Assembly (NCBI GenBank): GCA_010015655.1
Contig: ML976731.1
Span: forward strand, 204,377 to 268,376
Length of the DNA: 64,000 bases
Direction of reading: 5' to 3'
Source of the DNA: Bimuria novae-zelandiae CBS 107.79
Lineage: Eukaryota; Ascomycota; Dothideomycetes; Pleosporales; Didymosphaeriaceae
Part shown: positions 25,801-34,996 of the stretch, piece after piece
Layout: each line of letters opens with the position of its first letter
Position numbering within the stretch: position 1 is the stretch's first letter
The notes under the pieces: generated by a model
Told to the model about the DNA's origin: nothing
The model's input: only the letters and a program-made list of their open reading frames with translations
Databases searched by the model: none
Position numbers and translations under genes: made by a program

Positions 25801-27750
25801 TTTGCCGCAGGCGTTACATTTAACTATAGGGAGGCCTTTAATCCTTACTCCCTTAGATTACTGCACGAGGTGTTCGAGGGCCTAAGGGCCTAGATAGCCT
25901 AATTATTAGTGCTAGGTCCACGCGTCTGCCTTCTGCGGTCTTTATTTAGTGCGTGTGTTGGTCTTGTGAGTGGCGTGCGTAGCATTAGTAAGAATACTAC
26001 CTACTGGCCTTGTTCTGTGTTCTAGCACCTACTGTCCGTGCAACTCTTAAAGTTCTACTAGCATAGTATTATCTCTTCTTTTTAGAGTCGTTAGGTCTGC
26101 CCTTATGTCCCACCAAAGGCCTTGCCTCTAGAGTAATCGAAACAATACAAGGTTGTAGAGCAAATTAGGGCAATAGGCAATATTATCTAGCCATATTATT
26201 TAATTACTACTTACACTCTATACGTTGAGATAGATAGTCCCGTATCCTTAGATCCATATTTGTGTATTCCCTGCCTATATAAAGTCTCCTGACGCCGGTG
26301 GCCGGTATAAGACAAAGCGATTAATGTTGTTAAAGATATAGTAGGTTATGCCTAAATTAAGTATAGCTAAGCATTACAATAGGTACGTGTTTAATTTATT
26401 ATAAAAGGATGTAGCTTAGAAGCTCGCTAGGATTTTAGTAATCTTGCGTCTATCTAGTCACTCATTATTAGCCTTAGTGATTCAAGTTAGAGTGGGAGTA
26501 TGTAATAATTTAATTCTAGGTGTTTAAGACTTTAGTCTTTTTACCTTCCTCATCTCATCTTGTAGATGTGAATTATTTTAGATTCTATATTATACTATAT
26601 CTGTAAAGCCAGGTCGTGGCCTAAACCACTCTAGTGCATGATCTGGATATGCGTAGAAGTAGTCTTTTAGACTATGCCTTTATTCACAAGCAGGGCATTT
26701 TTTACCTTTAACTACTATTATATTCTTTATTAAAGACTGCTTAGATATGGTGCTTTAACCAAAGGATCGTTTTTGTCGAAGTCTCCCCCGTCTACGTTAG
26801 TTATTCGTGGAAGATGGCGCGTCTTTGGCAGCGTAAGAGGCGTCCCTGTCAGTGCCCGGGGTGGATGCACCACTAGTAGCGAGAGATAGCTCACCAGCAG
26901 TAAAGGCGCCCCTATACTGTTTGCCCTTAATCGGGTGGAGTATTGCCATATATTCTTAAAAGCGTTTTATTATCTCCTTCCTTGTCATATCTGCGTCTCG
27001 GCGTCCAGTTTCTTAAAAGGACACACCCCAAGTGGGAGCAGCCTTCATAATCGCAGTTAGGAAGTCCTTTATAGTATTATAGATTAATTATACTTTAGCG
27101 ATATTGTTTATCTCTACTTCTATAGCTACCTAATTATACTTAGTTAGCCAGGTATCCTAGTTTAAGAGTTATCTTATTAGCTTAAGGGCCTATAGATATC
27201 GTACTCTTGCTCTATCCTGCTCGTCTTCTTTATTAACGCCTACAGTCTGTGTTAGAGACGTAATCTATTACTAGATTTACTCTTTAGGCTTGCAGCAGTT
27301 GCGTTGCAGGTGTGGCGACATAGTGAATTAGATATAAATAACCACTTTCTTAAGACTTAATCTCTCCTCGCGGTATTCCTTATCCTTTATCTTATAGTCT
27401 TTAAGCTATATCTTATAGAACTTAATGTCCTCCTTATATGCCTTAAGTCCTGAATTTGATAGCTTTAATAGGCGTGTTGGAGGGTTCTATTAATCGTCGT
27501 CGTTTACGCGGATAATTAGTTAGTAACTCGCTATTTCTGGCGGCGACGGCGGTGTCGGCCTTTTGCGTGGGAGTTTGGCTCTATCTAGGTTAATAATAGG
27601 CTATATATCTATTAGTTCGCATCGCGCTTTTAGCTGCAGTAGCTATAGTGTGTAGTTAGTGTAATTAGTTAATATAATTATTAAGTCGCGGAGTGTTAAC
27701 AGCGACATTATCCTTTCTTAAGGTTTAGTTAAGGCAGTAAGACTCTTAAT

Positions 27751-27975
27751 TGTTAGATTTAATAGTGTTCTGTTACTTTAAGATAATGCAATAATAAGAA
27801 TTTAATAGATGTGATAATTAATTAATAATGTTCGTGTTCTGTCTGTGTCTGGAATACAGATGTGTGCGAGGCTCTAAATAAGTGCCGCTGCAGCGCTAGC
27901 CCTATTTAGAATAGTACAAAAGAGAGAGTGCTCCAGCCTCATATCCACAACAGATAGAGGCCATATAATCGGACA
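27751..27975 (-). repeat. Copia LTR (5' LTR in element orientation)
   Basis: 225 bp pair of 22651-22875, followed by the second ATACT copy at 27976-27980. Confidence 0.9.
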
Positions 27976-28549
27976 ATACTATATAATAGTTCTTCACGCA
28001 CGTGTTGCTTTAGTCCTTTATAAAATATAGTTATAAGACTATTATTATTCTACGCAACATAGTTAGTATTCTTAAGAAATTTATATTTATATTTAGCTAC
28101 TAAATAGGTTTATCTAAGTTATTAGATATTTTGTTTGGCGATAACTTTTCAATTAGTAATTCTAAAGTATTATTTAACCTTAGTATAGAAAGTATTATAA
28201 TTTTTTATAATCTTATCTATAGCGTTACCTTCTATGTTAGCTCTAGCTAGATATTAATTAACGTAAGAATAAATCCACTTAAAGGCATCTCCCTTTATAT
28301 AGGTAAAAGTAAATATAGTCTTATTTATATCTTCCTATTCTTTCTTTATTCTATAAACGTATAGGTTAAGTTATAAGATCTATAGTTCTATATAATTACG
28401 TTTACTATAGAAAACGTCGAGCTTTTTATAAAAGCTCCTTATTTTTTTTTTAGCTTTAGTAATGCTTGTTCCTTTAAGAGTATCTATTTAAGTATTTATT
28501 ATATTAGTAAAAAAGGTATCGTTAACACTTATATTAAGGGTGTCTAAAA

Positions 28550-28978
28550 TATTAAGCCCTTTAGAGTAGCTAGTTCTAAAGGGGCTAGGGTTAGTTCTTA
28601 AGTAAAAGTATTAATAACATAATTAAGAGGTATTAATAGATTACGCGTATTAACAGGACGTTAGTATTAAAAGCATATATAGTATAATTAAATTAATAAG
28701 GGAGCCTAAGTTAAATCTAAATACTAGATTAGTAAATAGGTTAAATATAATAGTAAAAGACTACTATTGCGTTTCTATATACATGACTTGTCCTACGAAT
28801 CCTAAGAGTCCTAGGAGTCCTAAAGTCCTATATGTTAAGACATTTCTAGGATGCCCGATGTTGCTGGGACGCGTGCTCAATCACGTGACTCGTGGCTAAG
28901 TTAGGAATCTTGGCTAGTCGTACCGATAAGCGTCCATGCCCCGCCTTGTGTCATGTTGGATCTCAACGGATCTTAACA
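28550..28978 (-). repeat. LTR of the TGTTAGGATC family, RIP-mutated
   Basis: 429 bp in reverse orientation, closely similar to 30389-30823. It starts TATTAAG (TG decayed to TA) and ends GGATCTTAACA. Flanks TAAAA and TAAAG may be a one-mismatch target duplication. It contains ATCACGTGAC (28880-28889). It could be a solo LTR or the 5' LTR of the adjacent minus-strand gypsy. Confidence 0.75.
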
Positions 28979-29997
28979 TAAAGTAGGTTAAGAATAATCT
29001 AATTCTATAACAAACTATAGAATAACTAACTAAGAGGTCTACTAATCTGTTATAAGAAATATACTTATAGTATATTAAGTTAATTATAAAAAATAGTAAA
29101 AGTATAAAGAGTGTCCTAGACTATATATTAGTTATCTTATTTCTTAATATCCTAGAATCTCTTTATGCTTCTAAAAAATGTATTTTTAAGTAAAATATTA
29201 TTTAGTTATCTTACTAAGCTAGTATTCTTCTACAACTAACCTAATCCTGCCCCGCCCGCTAGCGTGCTAAGTCCTATTAGCCTTCCTGTGTAGTCCTTTA
29301 CTAATCTGTAATTTACGGTAGCCGTGCCGCCGTAACACCTATCTTAACACTTTAGGCTTATAATACCTACTCCTATTAATGTTATGTCTATTATAAAGCT
29401 AGTCTTGTAATAGTTATAGGTATCTTTATTTGAAATATTTTATTTAGCTTTAGTATTCTCTATAAGCTAGAACTAGTCCTATAAAATATTAGGATTCTTA
29501 CAACAGACTCTTTTATAATTACACTTTTAATTAAACATAACCATAAGCTTTAAGTAGTACTTTAAAGAGTGTATAGCCTAGTTTTAACTAATAGGCTTAT
29601 AGCGCTACTTAGCTTTTAAAGAAATAGCTATATCTTTAATAGTAGTAAGCTAGGGAGAGAGTTCTTGCGTATTTAAGTTAATTATATTCTAAATAAATAC
29701 CTGCTCCTTTATCTTCAAGAAATTTATAAAGTTAGGTATATAATTAGCTTAAAAATATATTCTAGCACGTTTTTACCTTATTATTCTTTCAAAGTGTTAT
29801 GAATTACTATAGCGCGTAGAATAAAACTATTACGTCTTATTTCATAGCGTAAATCGTAAGCTATAAGTAGGCTTTCCTTTATAGCTAGTTAGGTAGTTAA
29901 GATATCGCGTTATAAAATAGGTAATAGTACGTTTTAGTACAGTCTTAGCGTTTTTAAACACTTGCTTGTATTGGTCACTCGCTTATATAGTATGTTA
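28979..29997 (-). mobile_element. Pogo-type transposon remnant, minus strand
   Basis: The reverse complement begins near 29997 with TAACATA (a decayed TAACGTA terminus) and a duplicated inner motif (AGCGAGTG...AAGCAAGTG). A decayed helix-turn-helix and DDE transposase follow, resembling those at 6600-7640 and 11850-12000. The 3' end is cut by the LTR at 28978. A normal-composition patch at 29240-29335 is not explained by the transposase. Confidence 0.55.
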
Positions 29998-30388
29998 TAG
30001 ATATTATTCTTCTTATAAATTAATTAAAATTTAAGTAAGTTATAGCTTTTATAATTATTAAGTATAAGTAGCTAGCGTGCACCTACCTTATGCTTAACTA
30101 TACACTTAATAAAGTGACTTAGCTACTTTACTCTAAGCTTATTAGTAGTCTAGCTATTATTACTTACTGTAAAGACCTCGTCGCGTAGTATATTATTATA
30201 TTTATACTAGGTAAAGAGGTAATACTAGCTAGTAAAAATAATAAAAGACGGAATTACTTAATTAGTAAAGTTAATTTTATAAATTATTATAAGCTACTAA
30301 TAATTACTTAATTATATTACTTTCAGCCTATCGCGTCTCTCTAAACTTATAATAATAAGTTAATATAATGTCTTACTTAGTATAAAGC
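29998..30388. other. AT-rich RIPed sequence, no family recognised
   Basis: No readable protein domain. It probably continues beyond the solo LTR (30824 onward), because that LTR's target duplication joins the two sides. Confidence 0.4.
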
Positions 30389-30823
30389 TGTTAAGATCCC
30401 AAAGGGGTAGCTGGTCCCTAAGGGGCTAAGGTTGGTTCTCGGACAGGAATACTATAGTAGGATAGGAGAGGGTCGTAGTAATAGCTTGCGCTTGTTACTA
30501 GGGTGTTAGTATTAAAGGTGGATATAGCATAATTAAATTAACAAGGTTGCTTATTCAGATCCAAACGATAGATTAATAAACAGGTTAAATACGATGATAG
30601 AAGACTATCCTCGTGTCCCTATATACATAACTCGTCCCACGAATCCCAGGTGTCCCAAGAATCCCAAAGTCCCATATGCCAAGATACTTCTGGGACGCCC
30701 GATACTTCTGGGACGCGTGACATGGTCACGTGATCTGTGGCTGAGTCAGGAACCTTGGCTGGTCGCTCGGATAAGTGGCCGTGCCCCGCCTCGCGTCATG
30801 TTGGGTCTCAACGGATCCTAACA
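30389..30823 (-). repeat. Solo LTR with AAAGC target duplication, little RIP
   Basis: 435 bp, TGTTAAGATCCC...GGATCCTAACA in plus orientation (i.e. a reverse-strand TGTTAGGATCC LTR), flanked by AAAGC on both sides. Less mutated than 28550-28978. It contains GGTCACGTGATC (30724-30735) and a 16-bp direct repeat GATACTTCTGGGACGC (about 30683-30713). Confidence 0.9.
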
Positions 30824-31315
30824 AAAGCTAGTCTTATTAAAATTATAGATATCTTAATTATAAATACTATAGGTAGCTTTAATACGCGCTATAATCTTAA
30901 ACTATATATAAATTATTTTTAAATCTTTATATACAGCGTTTTGTTTATTATGTAGATAATTTAATTATATAGAAAGACAGTCTATTTACTTAATAAATTT
31001 ATATAATTAGTTTTATTTATTTAACTAGAGTTGCGCTGAGCAAGTAGCTTATTTACTATATCTTATATAGTACTTAGAGTAGGCGTAAATCCTCTCGAAT
31101 CTAGATTAAGTATATACCTAATAATTATCTCCTCTTCTAGCTTAATAGGCTTTTTTAATTTAAGCTAGTAATTACGTTGCATAGTAATTTTTACGTATTA
31201 GCGTTAAAGCATAGTTTTAAAAATATTAAACGTAGTAGTAGCACGTTACCTACTTTGCATTTTAATTTAATTAATAGCTAAGATAGCTAGATAATATATT
31301 ATAAAAAGTTAGTAG
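30824..31315. other. AT-rich RIPed sequence, no family recognised
   Basis: Probably a decayed transposon, but I see no legible domain. Confidence 0.4.
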
Positions 31316-31860
31316 GTGTATCGGCGCAGGTCACTCAAAGGATCGATGTTGGCGTATCTCCTAGCAGAGGCATGTGGGAGTGCGTGTATAAGAATGTAGC
31401 CTCGAATGAATTAAGTGCCTATAGGCCTGGTACGAAAGGATACGGAAAAGGTACTGAACTACAAAGGCCCCAAGCTCCTCTAAATACACCTCTTCCCAGA
31501 TGGCTAGCTAGCACATAACTGCCATAGGTTGACCGTCGGTCTGATGGATCCGAAATAGGTCCGAATCGGATTCGTAGTTCCCCATCGGTCTGATAGATCC
31601 GAAATTGGTCCGATACGGATGAGTGTCGGTTTTCGGATGATCTCGAATCCTGTCTTGACTAGCCAAGGGTTCTCGTGTCGACGAGCGATTGTTCCTGTTA
31701 CAGTAGGATGCGTCGCTTACTTATTAAGTACGTTATTTTATTTTAAATATTATACCGTTACCTATAGTTCTATTATTATATTAGGCCCTTATTTTACTTG
31801 GTAATTATTAGAAAATATTAAAGCCGTTCTCGTTTATAGAAAGACTTTGTCACGAAAGTA
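31316..31860. other. Mixed-composition transition zone with a direct repeat
   Basis: G+C rises at 31316-31700, then falls again. No coding gene supported. It holds a 38-bp direct repeat with a 49-bp period (31534-31571 and 31583-31620) and reads like the terminal region of a transposon or LTR. Confidence 0.4.
31534..31620. repeat. 38-bp direct repeat, 49-bp period
   Basis: Copies at 31534-31571 and 31583-31620 match at 33 of 38 positions; the core is TCGGTCTGATRGATCCGAAA. Confidence 0.8.
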
Positions 31861-32335
31861 ATAGGTAGAGATATCTGGGCCTCGATAGGCTAGATTAATA
31901 TACTACATTTAGTGTTTACGTGTAGGTATAAAATATTAAATAAGAAGGAAAGGTTTTCTTTCCCCTATTTAGTATAAGTCTATTTATTTTCCTTTGCCTT
32001 GTACTAGCCCTTTAGTAACGAGCTCCAAACCCGCGGCCTGCTCGCTAGTCCGTCTCCGCATGGTCCGACTTCCCGACAGGCACCCTAATCCAACCTCAAA
32101 CCATCACGACCACGCGGCTTTCATCGCTGCATTATCCACGCAGCGCTCGATGCATTGATTCTCAACCTAGAACCATCTCAGAAAGCACCCGCGACACCGA
32201 TTCTCGCCTCAAACTGTCGCCGGAGCGCCTCGACGAGCCGTCCCGGGCCTGCGTCGCGGCTGCGGCTGCAACACGTGCTACTTTGCCCGCGTACCCTCAC
32301 CCTGAAGCCACGTTGATCGCCAACCCGCCGCCAAC
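31861..32335 (+). other. 5' flank of HFI1; RIP boundary near 31995
   Basis: AT-rich sequence ends at about 31995, after which composition is GC-rich through the HFI1 leader. No separate gene is supported. Confidence 0.5.
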
Positions 32336-33767
32336 ATGGCAGGCACAATGCGCCCCGAAGACATGGCCATGTCGACCACACCCACGCTCTCCTCGAAAAC
32401 CCTCCCCGACCTCTTGCTGCCCCCAAAGTCCGCTTGCAAGCCGACCGCGCCCCGCGCTCCCCGCATCGACATCGAGCCGCTGTACGGCGCAGTAAAATCC
32501 GCCATCAGCGATGCAGACTGGACGTTATACAAGACGTCGCTATCGTCTTTCCTGCTCGGCAACCTCAACCAAGAGGAACTGAGCACGCGACTCGACCAGA
32601 TATTCTCGCGCACGGCGGGCGAAGGTGGGAATGGCGTGGGGCGAGCAGCACTGGAGCGAGCGCACAATGCGCTGATGATGGGCGTCTACGCGAATGTATG
32701 GCGGGATGCACCTGAGGCGGGCATCGCGTCGTGGGTGTCCAGCACCGACAAGGTCACCCCGACTGTGCCCAAGGGGACGGGCGACGAGAGTGAAAAGCGG
32801 CTGAGGCAGGAGGTCATGCAGATCAGCAGGAGAGAAAGAAAGAGGCTGAAGACGATACATCATGGTAGCGGCGGGTTCGACTTCCCGCTCACGGACGCCG
32901 TAGGCGGCATCATGATGGAGTACCACGAGGCAAAGCGCGTCAAGCTGCCGGACGCTGGGCCCGCGGCGCAGGCGGGCGGCTATGGGAAGACCAGTAAGTA
33001 CATACAGCCCCCGCTCCACGTGCTCCGTGAACGAGCTTGCGCTGACAAGAGCCTCAGACTGGGATCTCGAAATCCGCAAACGCTACACCGCGCCGCTCTT
33101 CACCGAAACCCACGAGTTCCCCACAGCCGCCACCATCTCCCAGCGCCTCCTCCCCATATGCTACGAATCCGGGCTACCACAGGGCCACGCGCCCGACTGC
33201 GCCGACCTTATAAACATCGCGACCGAGACGTACATCAAGGAAGCACTTACTAGCTTCTTTACCTTGGTCTCCAGCAACGCGCCTGGCTACATACGCACCG
33301 CCGAATACAAAAAGCGCGTCGAGCGCGAAGAAGCCAAAGTCGCGGCAGGCGAGATGGTAAGAGTGGGCGCAGGCGAACTGCCCGTGGAGGTAGAGGAGCG
33401 CAGGAAGAGACCACTCCTATGCATGGAAGACCTGCGTATTGCGCTCGAGCTTGGAGACGGCTATCTGAGACAAGTGCCCATTCTGGCCGGCGGCATTGCG
33501 AATGGGCGATTTCTGGATACACCGGGCATCGAGACACTTTACCAGAAGCCTGGCTCCAACAAGCTCTCAGGAAGAGGTCTCATGAATGGATTCGGGCACA
33601 GTGTCAACGGCACGGCTTCGCGCAAGAGCTTACGCAACGGCTTCAACCTCGACCCCGGCGATCCGATGGATATCGACGAGGAGTTAGCATGGCAGGGCGG
33701 TAGTGTTAAGGACATCGCCGAGTTGGACGATGCGCTGGATGCGGTGCTCGAACTCGGGGACCTGTGA
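32336..33767 (+). CDS. HFI1: SAGA complex subunit Ada1/Hfi1
   Basis: Structural subunit of the SAGA transcription coactivator in the nucleus; in yeast its histone-fold region pairs with Taf12 and holds the complex together. Exons 32336-32993 and 33058-33767 give 455 aa. The 64-nt intron has a GTAAGT donor, a GCTGAC branch and a CAG acceptor, and joining restores ...GKTN-WDLEIRKRY in frame. The SAGA-Tad1-type region spans roughly residues 40-310. Residues about 43-75 (IEPLYGAVKSAISDADWTLY...FLLGNL) form the characteristic N-terminal motif, and an LCMEDLRIALE segment lies in the C-terminal third. The ATG has A at -3 (ccaacATGg); other ATGs 3 and 9 codons downstream are less well placed. It converges on GCN1. 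Family assignment comes from remembered motifs, not a search. Confidence 0.85.
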
Positions 33768-34996
33768 TCGTTCGGCTGTCATAAGAGCAGGCTGACGAAT
33801 GCGCTGCGCAGCAGAAGAGGAGGAGAGTAACTTCGGCTTGCATTTACGGCGTTTGGGCTTATTGGTTGATGTTGGCATGTACGTTTGGGTGGCGCTACGG
33901 ATGTGATACCCGGATTTCGTTTATATCTGCGGGGCCAAAGGCGTTTGTTGTACAAAATGCATCGCTTTTAATGCCTGGGTACGAAGTAGATGTAGTCGGG
34001 CATTGTAATGCTCGTTCTAGACTAACACAGGGGACTGTAACATGACAATATTCAATGTTGTTGAGATTTGTCCAGAATGTGGTTTACTGACTCGATTCGT
34101 CTATCCATTGTAGAGCTTTCCACTGTCGCGAAAAGCCCGCTCTGCCCTGGAGCTCTGTAGCAATTGCGAACTTAGTCTAACGCTCCACTCAATATCACCA
34201 GAAACACGTCCTCTTTTAAGTTCGACCATGGCTGGACGGGACTAACCCCGCGCAATCCGCCATAAAGAGGGCAATCCCTCTTTGTGATGTGCCACAAACT
34301 TCTTGACTGCCCTCGTCCATGAACTTGATTCCGCATCGTATCTATCGCCGAACTCCTCTGCACCAGGGTTGTAGATTTATTTAAAATCGCATTGTGTCTA
34401 TCACCGAAGTCGTCTTCACTAGGCTCGTGGGTGTGTTTAATGCTGCATCCTTTCTGTCGCAGAAGTCACCTGCACCAGGCTTGGGGGTGTATTTCACAAA
34501 TGCCGCCCATGGATTTCATCGCCACATCGTATCTGTCACCAAATTCGTCTGCACCAGGCTTGTGGATGCAGGTGTGTTTGTGAGTAGAAGCCGTGCAAGC
34601 TGCGCCACCAGTGCTGCAACCGGAACTTTGTGCCGAATGTCACGGAGGAGAGAAGAACTTTCATTACGTTGTATATTTAATCCATCATATCTTCACGACT
34701 GGAGTTAACGACGTCAGATTATCTTGCCGATTGCTGCTCTTCGTCGTGATATGGTTGTTGATCTCGCGAGAGCGAAACTGGAAATATCGACGTGTGTGTT
34801 CACTGATGATCTTATCCAGTCTCCTGTAGAGGAAGAAAGACGAAGGAGTAACGCCAAGGAAGGTTTCTATAAAATAATTATAAAATAGCGCTCTTAGCGC
34901 AAAGGTATTGCCTCCGGAGATTTAAGTTTGTATATGGAATACTTTTAATTATATCCGTTGTGCGTCAGCATATACACATCCACCACTACTTCAACC
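33768..34996. other. Intergenic region between HFI1 and GCN1 3' ends
   Basis: No supported gene. It contains four degenerate tandem copies of a roughly 56-bp unit (34331-34580) and a small AT-rich patch near 34860-34950. Confidence 0.5.
34331..34580. repeat. Degenerate ~56-bp tandem repeat, four copies
   Basis: Units begin near 34331, 34388, 34444 and 34521. They share the pattern 'gcatcgtatctatc.ccgaa.tc..ctgcaccaggcttg.gg'. The third unit carries an extra roughly 20 bp. Confidence 0.7.

Larger units (their letters stand above)
22651..27975 (-). mobile_element. Complete Ty1/copia retrotransposon with 225-bp LTRs and TSD
   Basis: LTRs 22651-22875 and 27751-27975 (TGTYAGATTT...AATCGGACA) are flanked by an ATACT target duplication, so this is a whole 5,325-bp insertion into the minus-strand gypsy. 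On the minus strand the order is gag (about 27740-26800), a gag-pre-integrase region (about 26400-26050), integrase (about 25950-25000), reverse transcriptase with a YVDDLIIA motif (about 23949-23975), and RNase H (about 23300-23050, HIDI...LRQEV and EDMVVDRL-like). The polypurine tract GCTGAGGGGGTG abuts the 22651-22875 LTR on the minus strand. GC content is visibly higher and stops fewer than in the gypsy elements, suggesting it is younger. Stops still break every frame. Confidence 0.9.
18384..28549 (-). mobile_element. Minus-strand Ty3/gypsy element split by a copia insertion
   Basis: Reverse-strand reading gives gag-like sequence at 28540-27976 (an 'FTYIKGDAFKWI'-like stretch). After the copia insertion it continues through protease/RT (about 21200-20000) and integrase (about 19400-18400), i.e. 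gag to pol from high to low coordinates. The RT active site at about 20141-20175 reads YINNILVFS in place of YxDDILVFS; both catalytic Asp codons became Asn, as a G-to-A RIP change would give. A zinc-knuckle-like cysteine region is recognisable near 22270-22340. The low-coordinate end abuts the 3' LTR of the plus-strand gypsy, so the 3' terminus is missing. The LTR at 28550-28978, in the same orientation, may be its 5' LTR. Confidence 0.7.

Noticed and set aside
32336..33767. Two overlapping genes at HFI1
   Set aside because: A single 64-nt intron with GTAAGT donor and branch joins them; both halves match Ada1.
34392..34829. Overlapping 63-104 aa ORFs in the HFI1-GCN1 interval
   Set aside because: They derive from the tandem repeat and carry no recognisable protein feature.
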